Assembly: GCF_001625305.1 (NCBI RefSeq)
Contig: NW_017803887.1
Location: 490,435 to 554,434, forward strand
DNA length: 64,000 nt
Origin: Branchiostoma belcheri
Taxonomy: Eukaryota > Chordata > Leptocardii > Amphioxiformes > Branchiostomatidae
Direction: 5' to 3'
In this document: one piece after another, positions 1-10,591 of the stretch
How positions within the stretch are numbered: the first letter of the stretch is position 1
How the letters are laid out: the number at the start of each line of letters is the position of its first letter
Notes under the pieces: model-generated
What the model saw: the letters and a program-made list of their open reading frames with translations, nothing else
Told to the model about the DNA's origin: nothing
Database searches by the model: none
Program-made: the position numbers and the translations under genes

Positions 1-972
1 GCAAATACTGGTTGCATTATGTTGAAGAGTGTTACAAGATGGGTATGGGACTATTCCTGTAACGATTAGTTCGTGTTTTAATAGTGTCCAATAGGCTGCT
101 GTTCTTGTTCTTCTACCACTGACGTCTCCCCGGAAGGGGGGGTAGCCAATTCCGGTAGGACTCAGACTGTAGTAGTCTTCTTGCGAATGTCTGACAAAGG
201 TGTTCACGTCTTTGCTGTAGTGTCATGAGGCATAGCGTGTTGCAAGCGTCAGTATAGGTTGTGTAGTCAGGCCCAAGGATGATTCGAAAAGCCCTTCGCT
301 GTATTCTTTCCAGTTGACGTCTTTGGGACTGTGTAATGGCTGGTTGCCAAACTGGGACAGCGTGCTCACAAGTGGGTCGGACAAAACTTGTGACAAGATC
401 TTCTCTAGTAACTCCGAAAGATTTGAGTCTTCTCAAGAAGACAAGCCTCTGGCTTCCTTTCTTGGCCATGTGGTCCACCTGGGTGTTTCATTTTAGGTCA
501 GCTTGTATATGGAGCCCCAGGAGTTTAGCTACTTGAACTTGTACTAGGGGGTAGTTGTCAATTTTTAGTGAGGGTAGTGGTGGCACAGTTTTTGAGAAGT
601 GCAGAAACATCACCTTGCATTTGCGAGGGTAGGTAGGTCGGTAGTTCGGTAGGTAGGTAGGTAGTTCGGTAGGTAGGTGGGCAAGGCGTGGGGAGGGCGC
701 TGTTGACGCCTGCATGACCCTCAAAAGGTTAAAGGTCATGGGGCATGGAGAAGTCATAAAGAAGTGAAATTTTGTTTTGGGTGTAACTATTGTTCTTTTG
801 TTAGTATATTGATGACGAAATTGTTTACAAGGTAAGTGGGGATTAGAAAAGGTTGAGAAGGAACCCTGTAAAAGGTAAAGCACACACAAAAAACATATTG
901 TAAGTTACACTACAATGACTATGTACAACGCAAACTTGTCTATATTAGCAACCGCTAATATTACTATCTAGT
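1..972 (-). mobile_element. LINE 3' fragment, copy 1 (runs off the left edge)
   Basis: On the minus strand about 585-113 encodes the C terminus of a non-LTR retrotransposon reverse transcriptase. Typical motifs are FLRRLKSFGV, SFVRPTCEYAVPVWQPAI-like, LERIQRRAFRIILG, and TLQQRREHLCQTFARRLL. An in-frame stop (WN to *N position near 495), a lost YTS segment and small indels show it is dead. GGTA-type repeats interrupt it near 630-680. The same fragment recurs at 2184-3196. Confidence 0.8.
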
Positions 973-1269
973 GTATGTTTATGATCATACCCATGTCAAA
1001 GGTCATTCTTACGTGTTTGATTACCTAGACAGTAACGCTGTGTTTGGGCATATCGCTCAGTCACAATAGGGTGATAAGGAAGAGTCAGCACACAGGCGAA
1101 ACAGGACCACACAGACATTCAATTTTACCCAACAGGAATTTCCCGGAGACAATCTTGGTACAAGCCCCGGCACCGCGTCAAGGTGTTGCCTCCATTGCCG
1201 AGGTAAATTAGGACGCCATCCTGACAACAACTTGTTACAGTCCCGACAAAATTACAACATGCAAAGCAG

Positions 1270-1475
1270 CTTGGGTAGGCCCGCTCCTTTACTTGGGTAG
1301 GCCCGCTCCTTTACTTGGGTAGGCCCGCTCCTTTACTGGGTAGCCCGCTCCTTACTTGGGTAGGCCCGCTCCGTACTTGGGTAGGCCCGCTCCTTTACTT
1401 GGGTAGGCCCGCTCCTTTACTTGGGTAGGCCCGCTCCGTACTTGGGTAGGCCCGCTCCTTACTTGGGTAGGCCCG
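1270..1475. repeat. 22-bp minisatellite
   Basis: About ten tandem units of ACTTGGGTAGGCCCGCTCCTTT with small deletions (CTCCGT and CTCCTT variants). It passes directly into the GGTA-rich block. Confidence 0.9.
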
Positions 1476-1612
1476 TTCGGTAGGTAGGTCGTTCGGTAGG
1501 TAGGTAGGTAGGTAGGTAGGTAGGTCGTTCGGTAGGTAGGTCGTTCGGTAGGTAGGTCGTTCGGTAGGTAGGTCGTTCGGTAGGTAGGTAGTTCGGTAGG
1601 TAGTGGTAGTGA
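1476..1612. repeat. GGTA/GGTAGGTCGTTC microsatellite block
   Basis: Runs of GGTA broken by regular TCGTTC or GTTC spacers. The same motif sits inside both LINE copies nearby. Confidence 0.85.
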
Positions 1613-2183
1613 TTGGTTTTATTTCTCAAAGATTACAGTTTCGCAGTGCTTGGTGTAAACCCGCACTGAATTGCACTGCTAAAACAATTCGACAAATACA
1701 TGGGTTACAAATTATTAAAGAAATACATAAATTATTAATAAAATACAATCTACAAATTAACAGATTAAAAGATAACCTCTGAGTAGACATTGTCAGAGGT
1801 TAAATACATATCGTGCATACAGATTTCAATAAGCCTATTATTAATACATTATTATTGATGACTTGTCATAAATGTGTATATTCAAACATATTAGTTCGGC
1901 ATTGCATAGTGCTGGTTGAACTATTTTGGGGGACTAGAAATTTAATATTAGCAATCATTGAAACATTCCAGTCAGGGCCGTTGTAAAAAACATATTATGA
2001 GAAAATACTCCAATTATTGATGAATTCTCGTATCATGCAATGGTTGAGACCATACGTCAAAATCTAATACGTTCAAGGTGATAATTCAGGTCAGGTAAAG
2101 ATCTTTACATAAGAATTAAAATCTAATGAATTTCTTCTCCCAAACTTAACATATGTGCATTACAACATATTTGAATCGAAACT
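1613..2183. other. No gene recognised; AT-rich spacer between LINE copies
   Basis: AT-rich sequence with ATTATTA-type runs. No long open frame, RNA gene or known repeat was seen. Confidence 0.5.
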
Positions 2184-3196
2184 GCAAATACTGGTTGCAT
2201 TATTGTTGAAGAGTGTTACAAGATAGGGTATGGGACTATTCCTGTAACGATTAGTTCGTGTTTAATAGTGTCCAATAGGCTGCTGTTTCTTGTTCTTCTA
2301 CCACTGACGTCTCCCCGGAAGGGGGGTAGCCAATTCCGGTAGGACTCAGACTGTAGTAGTCTTCTTGCGAATGTCTGACAAAGGTGTTCACGTCTTTGCT
2401 GTAGTGTCATGAGGCATAGCGTGTTGCAAGCGTCAGTATAGGTTGTGTAGTCAGGCCCAAGGATGATTCGAAAAGCCCTTCGCTGTATTCTTTCCAGTTG
2501 ACGTCTTTGGGACTGTGTAATGGCTGGTTGCCAAACTGGGACAGCGTACTCACAAGTGGGTCGGACAAAACTTGTATATATGGTGACAAGATCTTCTCTA
2601 GTAACTCCGAAAGATTTGAGTCTTCTCAAGAAGAAAAGCCTCTGGCTTCCTTTCTTGGCCATGTGGTCCACCTGGGTGTTTCATTTTAGGTCAGCTTGTA
2701 TATGGAGCCCCAGGAGTTTAGCTACTTGAACTTGTACTAGGGGGTAGTTGTCAATTTTTAGTGAGGGTAGTGGTGGCACAGTTTTTGAGAAGTGCAGAAA
2801 CATCACCTTGCATTTGCGAGGGTAGGTAGGTAGGTAGTTCGGTAGGTAGGTAGTTCGGTAGGTAGGTAGTTCGGTAGGTAGGTAGGTAGTTCGGTAGGTA
2901 GGTGGGCAAGGCGTGGGGAGGGCGCTGTTGACGCCTGCATGACCCTCAAAAGGTTACAGGTCATGGGGCATAGAGAAGTCATAAAGAAGTGAAATTTTGT
3001 TTTGGGTGTAACTATTGTTCTTTTGTTAGTATATTGATGACGAAATTGTTTACAAGGTAAGTGGGGATTAGAAAAGGATGAGAAGGAACCCTGTAAAAGG
3101 TAAAGCACACACAAAAAACATATTGTAAGTTACACTACAATGACTATGTACAACGCAAACCTGTCTATATTAGCAACCGCTAATATTACTATCTAG
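2184..3196 (-). mobile_element. LINE 3' fragment, copy 2
   Basis: Near-identical direct repeat of 1-972. Its reverse-transcriptase tail is more complete (2671-2216, 151 codons, ending VTGIVPYPIL). The same stop before the DHMAKKG region persists. The GGTAGGTAGTTC block at 2820-2905 is longer than in copy 1. Clade (CR1-like or other) cannot be set from this piece. Confidence 0.82.
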
Positions 3197-3559
3197 TTGT
3201 AGGATTCATTTCCATAAATTATGCTTGTGTCAACTTTTAATACGGGAAAAATTACTTTAAACTTTTAAAGACTCAAAAAGAGACCACCAAAAAGTGTCTA
3301 GGCGGTCCTTATGTAGAGGTGGTCACTTGTACAGGTTTGACTGTACTAAAAAAGGACTGACTTAGGAGCTGCTTCGAGGATAGCCTTTTCCTTTTAGTTG
3401 GTATTTAACAATTTGATAAAAACGAGTGCCAAAATTATGTTGTTGGTATCCTTGTTTAACGTCTAATATATGGTTACTTGGGTGGTTCAGTGCTAAACAG
3501 AGTGTGCAGATTGTTTAGTAGAAAAGAATAATACAATTAACATACAAATTATGTAACAG
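3197..3559. other. Spacer before first UTP3 exon seen
   Basis: No coding match was found. The missing UTP3 start exon could lie here or further left, but no ATG followed by a phase-2 donor stood out. Confidence 0.4.
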
Positions 3560-6500
3560 ACGGAGTAAGAGGCCAGTTGCCAAGGCAACAGAAAACGACA
3601 GTGATGCGTCAGATGCACAGAATGATCAGCTGGAACCTGACGACTACCTGAATGATGATGTGGACGACTTCTATTCGCAAAAGGACAAGGTGAACAAAAT
3701 TCACATTTCTTATGAAACTTGACAAACCATGTATCTTTAGTTCTATAGGCTCATACATCTATAAGTGCATCAAGAAGCGGGAGGAAGTTGAACATGTAAA
3801 TAGTAGATCACATTAGTATGTGTAGATGTAGTTTCAGCGTCATTGCTGTATCATTTTCCTTGTCTATTCATGACCTGTACTTATAATTAGCTTGTTAGAG
3901 CACAAACGTACAATAAAGATCATTCATTCATTCATTCATCAATATTTTGCATTGTAATAATTGTATGGAAACATTCACCAGTCACTGGGTAGCAGTTTGA
4001 AATTCAAACCTTCAATAATGTGTAGAAGGCTGATCTGAAGTAAAATGTACCAGGAAAACTAAGACAGAGATATAGAATATGTCTGTGCATTTTATTTGCT
4101 GTAAGATGCAAATGGAATCAATGGAGACCTGATTTCTTCTGATGTTGTTTTGTTAAAGTTTCAATTTCGTGTTCTGTTGATTCTGTAGGTCCTGTTGGAT
4201 GCAGCACGAGATTTGGAACCAGCAGACAGCAGTGAGGATGAGGTAAGCTATTGTCTATTGATATTTTCATTTCTCTTTGAAACCATATATTTTATATCAA
4301 CAGCATCAAAATACTAGCTAAGAGAATTAAAGTATTTTCTATCATTCCATGGCATGCATGTTTGGCATATACTGATTATGGTTACCTTCGCAGAAGGAAA
4401 ACATTATTCTTTTTGCTCTGTTTCTTTTCTTCTCCAAACACATATAAGGTCATTGACCTGGACCAGTCGTCTGTCACCATGGTAACCAGTCCTTCTGAGG
4501 CACCCTGTGGTGTTGAATTACATTATGTAGCAATAGCTGGACAGAATTGCACTGTGTCATCAGATATATGAATGTGTTTGAGTAATAAACAGAGTTAGTT
4601 TGTTTGGCTAAACAGTGTGAAGGTAAACATTAAGTATTTGCTTTGCAAATGTTACCTTTCTACATGTGTAATTTCCCATATTTTTTTCCATCCATGTTGT
4701 ACAGGAAGAAGTGATGGCACTTGATGTACCTGACTCTGATGATGATGAAGAGGAGGAAGATGAAGAGGAAGAAGATGATGATGAGATGGCAGACAGTGAC
4801 ATGGGGGAACAGGATGATGGTATGAACAGTGGCTGTAACCAATCAAATCACTCCAATCAAAACATAGTTCAAGGCATACTAGTACTTCTGTTACAAACAC
4901 ACACACTCACACGCTCACTGTCCGGTTTATCGTCTGTTGTTCCCAGTCTTCCGAGGGTTAGATGTGCTTGCACACTACATATAATACAATAATAATACAC
5001 AACATCTGATCTTTGAGCAATTAATGCTTTTTAGTTAAAATCGTGAACTTTGATATCATGATTAGCATCTTGAAACAAAACATTTAATGTGTAACATGAA
5101 CAACTTTTTTCCTGCTTTATCCAGACATGCCAGATGAGAAGGCCTGGGGGCAGAAGAAGTCTCTGTACTACAACACAGACTATGTGGATGAAGACTTACC
5201 AGGTAAGGTTTATCTGTTTACTGAGACTCCATTTTCTTCATAGGCTTGTAGAAGAAACAAACTATTGTTAAACATGTTTAAAGTTAAAACTTCAAAGAAG
5301 CCATGTGACAAGCCTCACTGGGTCAGTCTACTAAAGAAGGAAGACCAGAGTGACTGGTCGAAAGCTCTTGATGAGACTCAGAGAACTTTATTGTCTTGCA
5401 TCAAAAGTTTTAACTTTAAACATGTAACTACCAACACAGATGAACTTTCATGATAGTATAGGAACATGCACAACAGTTTTTGATCACAGCTCTATAACAA
5501 ATTTCTTTATTGTGCCCCCAGGAGTAGTAGGTGAACTGGAAAAAGATCATTTTGAGAAAGACTTCATGTTGTGTATGTGGTGGCCACATAGGTTTCAATC
5601 TGAAAATTGATATGGGAGTGCTGGCTTGTCACACTCATTCCCCGGTTTAGGAAAAAGTTGCAAAACATCTTTTGTTGTGCTTTCAGGCGCTTCTGATTGG
5701 AGTTCTGCTTCTTGCCGTTATATGTAACCGATGTACACAATCCCAAATGTGGCTGAGTTTGTACCCCCCCTCGACCCAGCCCATCACTGGGGTCTACTTC
5801 CTGTATCCTATACTTAACCGACCTGATGGAACTATTTTTGGAAGTATAGTTAGAATTGCACAACAGGTATTGGGTCACAGCTCTATAACAATTTTTTTTT
5901 CTGTGCCCCCAGGAGTAGTAGGTGATGAGGAAGAGGAGGAAGCTCAGCAGGAAGAGGAGAGAGAAGCTCTGGCCATCCAGAAACGCATGGCAGAGGCACT
6001 GAGTGAGGAGGACTTCGGGCTGGAGTTGTTCAAGGTACTTACAGGACTCAATACCCCACCTGTGTATGCAGGTTAGTGCAGGTTAGTGGAGGATAGAGAA
6101 GCTCTGGCCATCCAGAAACGCCTGGCAGAGGCACTGAGTGAGGAGGACTTCGGGCTGGAGTTGTTCAAGGTACTTACAGGACTCAAAATCCCACCTGTGT
6201 ATGCAGGTTAGTGGAGGATAGAGAAGCTCTGGCCATCCAGAAACGCATGGCGGAGGCACTGAGTGAGGAGGACTTCGGGCTGGAGCTGTTCAAGGTACTC
6301 AGTCTGTAGCAAACCTTCAATCTGTTCCTGTTTCCCAACCGACCCTAGAAAAAACTGTCTACCCTAGCCTTTTTGGGGTGAACCCCAGCAAGGGACATAC
6401 ATGTACATTTTTTTAGCTGATCAACCTTTCCTAGCTCCATGATCTGACACCTGAGTGAAGAAACATTGTACAATTACTACTGAATTAGTTTTCCAACATT

Positions 6501-9500
6501 GATATTTCAAATGTAAATGTCCTCTTGCAAGTTTTACTTTGTTGAACTGTATTGTATAACCTTGGATCACTACCTACATATATAGAGAGGTCACCAAGGT
6601 AAAAAAAAAAGAAAAAAGATAATCCCTACCTACTGACAAATTTTTTCAGGACTGAAACAGGAAACACAACAATTTTGTTTCCTAGGCCTAATTAATCTTA
6701 CATAATGATTGACACCTCCAGCCAGCTAAGAAGCCGACAAAAGATGCTGCCCTGCCAGAGGAGGAGGCAGAGGAGAGAGTGTTACAGGACCTGAGTCAGC
6801 TGTCTCACAGGGAACGCATGGACCTGCTAAGGAAGGAGGCACCAGAACTTAAGGAGCTCATGGACGACTTCAAGGAAAAGGTAAGATTCTGGTTAAGAAA
6901 TGATACGTGGGGGCCTGCATGGGGGGGTCCCAGCAATGCTCTATGCTAAATGTTGAGAGCTCTCGATTACGCTTTACGATAAATTCCAAGTGGCTACACT
7001 GTATTATGTAGAATTAAAACGGCGAATAGGCTTTACGCAAAATGCGCCAATTATGCTCTACGTTGAATTAGAGCGTTCCATCTACACTCTACTTAGAATT
7101 AAAATGGCCGATTACGATGAAAATTGACGATGACTTTTGTTACAGCTGCAGGAAGTGATTGACAGACTCCACCCCCTGCTGAAAATGGTTCGGTCCGGAG
7201 TCATACCTCCTGGCAAGGTATGATTATTCATTACATTGCTGCCATTTTTTAACCGTCTGAAAAATCCAGGTCGTGATCTATGCATGGAAAAAGGCAAATG
7301 TTTACTCACTATTTCTGTTTCAGGGAGCAACCTATGTGGAGACCAAGTTTCAACTCTACCTCAAGTAAGTCAACCTTATTTTGTACATTCAAGCTAAACT
7401 AGATTGACTCACAACTTGTACACTTGTGCACAATGATCTGTCAGGGTGATGGGATAGATAACATTTCTGGAATAAGCACTAATGATTTCACAATAGTTTG
7501 CCTCTTTCAGCTTAATAATAAGACAATGTGTTTTGGACTAGTTGCATAACTTGCATTGTTTGAAAAATATTGTTTATGTATTGAAATTTTGTAAATGCCA
7601 TAAGCATCTTGGTGTTTTAATACTTCTGTTTCATGACCTATGTTGCAGTTACTGTGTGAACATTTCCTTCTACCTGGTACTGAAGGCAGGACACACGCCC
7701 AACGTACGCAGTCATCCTGTCATTAACAGGCTGGTCCAGTACAGGAATGTGAGTTTGTTTAGGAAGTATTTAGGGTGTTACAACATGCAATGATGAGCAA
7801 TGGTATAGTTCAGTATGTGTATGATCTGTACTTACACTTACCTAAAGTTTCGACTGTACAACTCTAGTCTTTGTCAAGAAATCTTGGGTTGTACAGTCCA
7901 AAATTTGGGTAAGTGCAATTCTTTGAGTTGGAAACTACAGTTTAAACCTATGGCATAATGACGGCATAATTACATCTACCAACACAGATGAACTTTCAAG
8001 ATATATTGACTAATAAATTTTGTCCTTTGACACATGATAAATGAGTTGATAAATGAGTTGTCACCATTAGATGAAGAGCTGGAGCTAGAAGTTTCGTTCC
8101 TTCTGTGTTCAGTACGGGTTTGATTCCCAGTGTCCTGGTAGTCAGGTTTTTCCTGTTTCTACTCGCTCCTAGTTGTTTCAATGACTTACCAATCTTGTCT
8201 TTCAACATTTCAGTTGATAAATGAGTTGGCACCATTAGATGAGGAGCTGGAGGGAGAAGTGTTATTCCTTCTGGGGCAGGGGACAGGAGAGGCAGTACCT
8301 GGTGTGGTACAGAAGATCAGGAGGAAACATACAGGGAAACACAAACCTGCAGACACTCAGGACAACATGGCCGACCTGGTACAGGAGGACACTCAGGACA
8401 CACAACAGAAGACAAAACTCAAAAAGGTACTTCAGGAGATTTGTGCAGTCCTGCTTTACAAGAACCTGCATTGCTTCACAAGTACAGTTTTGATTTGATT
8501 TGATTTATTGCAATTGTAACAATACAGGCAGCTGTTGCTGGTGTTGTGTCCCACACATAGAAACAAATACAGGACAGACAATACTCATTTGAGTTAAGTG
8601 AAGAAAGTCGTATTAAGTGCCTTCCCAAGGGCACAAGATCAGTGACATGTCAGGACTCAAACCTGGGACCTCTTGGTTCCGTGTCAAGCACTCCTGCCAT
8701 TTTGCCACTCAACCCCAGCTTTCTGGACATGTAGCAATTTTGATTATGTTAACCAGCTACTGTAGCAATATAATGTAGCAATATATCCTGTAGCAAAATG
8801 AAGTTTGCAAGTGACTTGAATCTTTGATTGTGTTTTTCTTTGTCCCCCCAGAGGAAGAAAGAACACCTAACAGCAGCAGAGAAAGAGGCTATTGAGTTCT
8901 ATGAACAGATGAAGGCAAAGAGAAGAAAAGCACAGTTAGAAGAGGAAGAGAGGTGAGACTTCAGGGGCTTTTTGTTTGTGTACAGTGAGTGACAAACCTG
9001 TACACAAACAAATGTGGACTTTACACAAAAAAATTTTCCCCTTTCTTTCTTTCTTTCTTTTTCTTTCTTTCTTTCTTTCTTTCTACCATTTTCCACTTTA
9101 AACTTAATCTCCTATATCTGTGCAAGAATGTAAATTATACACAGTTATTTACCTTGAGTTTATGCAATACAACCCACAGTTCTGAAGAAGAGAGAGAAGA
9201 CACAGTTGCAGAGGAGAAGCCAGCTGGAGACCATGAAGAGGAGGAGGAAGAAGGGGAGGATGGGAAAAGAGCCATCACTTATGAGGTAAGACAAGAACAT
9301 GGTAAAACTCATACTCTTCATGTTGTCACTATCGACTTGGCTTGAACATTGAAAAAGTGGAGAGGAATTTTCACGAAAAACATTGGATTGATTAAGCGCT
9401 GGTAATGATTGATTCTTGAATTTTCCAATAACTTTTAAAAATCTATCTCAATCTAGTTATATTACATAACTCATAAGACAAGTTTTGCAATGGCCAAGAA

Positions 9501-10323
9501 GCTTAGACACCTTTGGTGAGATGTATAGGCTGTGTGCACAGAAAATTAAGTACAGTGAGGTGAGTCTAATATTATACAGTATGTATATGAGACATGGGCT
9601 GAGTACTACAAGTAAAGCAAGGTACAAGACTACAAGTGATAAGGCAGTCTTGTTCATGTATGACATAGTGTGTAATCTTTCTTGTCTTGACCTTGGCAGA
9701 TTTCTAAGAACAAGGGTCTGACCCCCAAGAGGAAGAAAGAGGAGAGGAACCCGCGGGTGAAGCTGAGGAAGAAGTTTCGCAGGGCTAAGATTCGCAGGAA
9801 GGGCCAGGTACGGGCACATCTTGTTGTCACATTCATGCAAAGTTGTTGCTTATCCAGGTTGTGAAAAAAACTGGCCATACTGCAAAATAAAGAAACTATT
9901 AGCTAGAAATGTATGTTTTCAGAGAAATAAAGTTTTATCCAATCCCCAATTCATTACTAATGATAGCTAGTTTTATTTTGCATATACAATGTATCTGTTC
10001 ATCATCTTTTGTTTTGACCTGTACTTAGCCCAGTGTGGCAAAAATGTGCAATAAAGTACGTCATTCATTCATTGTAAAGCTTTCCTTAGAAACAGTACTA
10101 GTACCACTACTCACAATGGTCCCTAGCCATTTCTTCAAACCTTTATCAAAAGTACAGAAAGATATGTTTTTAGATTTTGGTATTTTGTCAGAACTGTTTC
10201 CAAATGCTTTTGTTTTTGTCTTTTCTTCAGGTCCGAGAACACCGTACTGAGCTCCACCGATATGACGGCGAGTTTTCAGGCATCAAGGCTGGAGTGAAGA
10301 AGAGCACTCGTCTTATTACGTGA
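3560..10323 (+). CDS. UTP3: UTP3/SAS10 small-subunit processome protein (5' exon missing)
   Basis: Sas10/Utp3 is a nucleolar component of the U3-containing SSU processome that matures 18S rRNA. Fourteen exons join in phase with GT-AG borders: 3560-3689, 4189-4242, 4705-4819, 5125-5202, 5913-6034, 6722-6880, 7146-7217, 7324-7364, 7649-7748, 8214-8426, 8852-8952, 9180-9285, 9700-9807 and 10231-10323 (stop TGA). Together they code for about 497 aa, near the usual family size. Visible family marks are long acidic tracts (exons 3, 5 and 12), WGQKKSLYYNTDY in exon 4, the Sas10/C1D core motif LNYCVNISFYLVLKAG across exons 8-9, and the basic C-terminal Sas10 motif with NPRVKLRKKFRRAKIRRKGQ, then YDGEFSGIKAGVKK. 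The initiator exon was not found; the first exon seen begins in phase 2 inside a codon, and no good ATG-donor lies just upstream. Exon 5 has two extra in-phase copies downstream. Family assignment is very likely; the exact 5' end is unknown. Confidence 0.93.
3871..3940 (+). mobile_element. LINE/SINE 3' tail with CATT repeats
   Basis: TGACCTGTACTT, a short middle, ACAATAAAGATC and then (ATTC)n. The same tail occurs at 10013, 32331 and (reverse) 53503, which defines a dispersed retroelement end. Confidence 0.65.
4448..4660 (+). mobile_element. Dispersed repeat F, copy 1
   Basis: Begins GGTCATTGACCTGGACCAG, has CACCATGGTAACCAG and ATGAATGTGTTTGAGTAA, and ends TTTGCTTTGCAAATGTTACC. Its 3' end lies about 45 bp before the acceptor of UTP3 exon 3 (4705). 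Confidence 0.75.
5485..5690 (+). repeat. Duplicated UTP3 exon-5 acceptor fused to a dispersed repeat
   Basis: 5485-5540 repeats the intron end and first codons of exon 5 (compare 5875-5933: the same CACAGCTCTATAACA, GTGCCCCCAG and GAGTAGTAGGTGA blocks). From about 5541 it changes into sequence shared with 55098-55235 in the SPEN intron (GGAAAAAGATCATTT and onward), ending near GGTTTAGGAAAAA. The copied exon start therefore leads into repeat sequence and an early stop. It looks like a broken exon copy carrying an inserted element. Confidence 0.6.
6087..6294 (+). other. UTP3: Two extra copies of UTP3 exon 5 (candidate alternative exons)
   Basis: After exon 5 (5913-6034) the block coding EALAIQKR through FGLELFK recurs at 6087-6169 and 6212-6294. 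Each copy is 83 nt, ends at the same FK|GT donor, and is preceded by an AG (GGTTAG) acceptor. Read from the phase-1 end of exon 4, both copies open in frame as VEDREALAIQKR. 83 and 122 nt have the same remainder modulo 3, so either copy could replace exon 5 without a frameshift and would drop the acidic stretch. Substitutions are few: M to L in copy 2, and near-silent changes in copy 3. Use in mRNA is not shown; the upstream pyrimidine tracts are weak. They could also be unused recent duplicates. Confidence 0.6.
6320..6690. mobile_element. MITE family H, copy 1
   Basis: Ends are CCTGTTTCCCAACC and GAAACAGGAAACACAACA. Inner block is ACCCTAGAAAAAACTG, then AGCTCCATGATCTGACA. Its left end is truncated. 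It occupies most of UTP3 intron 5, ending about 30 bp from the exon 6 acceptor. Confidence 0.7.
8046..8105 (+). repeat. Partial duplicate of UTP3 exon 10
   Basis: The first 60 bases of exon 10 (8214 onward, LINELAPLDEELEGEV) recur about 170 bp upstream as a diverged copy reading LINELSPLDEELELEV. Its 3' half, donor and coding continuation are missing. It is best seen as a non-functional partial exon duplication in intron 9. Confidence 0.6.
8495..8725 (-). mobile_element. tRNA-derived SINE, copy 1
   Basis: On the minus strand a tRNA-like head (B box AGGTTTGAGTCC-type, A box region) is followed by a conserved body with GTGGGACACAACACCAGCA and a TCAAAT-rich tail. Diverged pol III boxes; it lies in UTP3 intron 10. 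Confidence 0.75.
9041..9085. repeat. (TTTC)n microsatellite
   Basis: About ten TTTC units in UTP3 intron 11. Confidence 0.9.
10013..10076 (+). mobile_element. LINE/SINE 3' tail with CATT repeats
   Basis: TTGACCTGTACTTAGCCCAG, GCAATAAAGTACG and TCATTCATTCATT, in UTP3 intron 13. Confidence 0.65.
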
Positions 10324-10351
10324 TCTACGTAATAATGTGTTTTTTAAACTA

Positions 10352-10515
10352 GAAAAGTAACATTTTCTGCATTTGGTCTGTTCTGTTAATTCTTACTCAA
10401 TCACATTCATACATCTGGTGACAGGAGTATAAATCCCTCCTGCTATAAAATTGCAACGTGACGTAATCGAACACCTGTTACCATGGTGACAGACGTCTGG
10501 TTCAGGTCATTAACC
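10352..10515 (-). mobile_element. Dispersed repeat F, copy 2
   Basis: Reverse copy starting about 30 bp after the UTP3 stop: GTTAATTCTTACTCAATCAC, then CCATGGTGACAGACGTCTGG and CAGGTCATTAACC. It forms part of the likely 3' UTR. Confidence 0.75.
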
Positions 10516-10585
10516 TTATTTGTTTTGAGAAGAAGAGGAAACAGAGCAAAAACATACTAGTATATGTTTTCCTTCAGTAAACATG

Positions 10586-10591
10586 AATAAA
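10586..10591 (+). terminator. Candidate poly(A) signal of UTP3
   Basis: First AATAAA after the UTP3 stop codon, 263 bp downstream and just beyond repeat F. Other AATAAA motifs follow near 10899 and 11147. Confidence 0.4.

Noticed and set aside
1270-1475. CRISPR-like array of regular repeats
   Set aside because: Units are contiguous with no unique spacers; this is an ordinary eukaryotic minisatellite. The same applies to 35735-36405.
4608-4906. Poly-serine and histidine-rich minus-strand frames
   Set aside because: They are the antisense shadow of the acidic UTP3 exon 3.
5265-5453. Possible extra UTP3 exon in intron 4 (MLNMFKVKTSKKP...)
   Set aside because: No acceptor-donor pair in the right phase, and part (CCAACACAGATGAACTTTCA) recurs near 7978 as a dispersed repeat.
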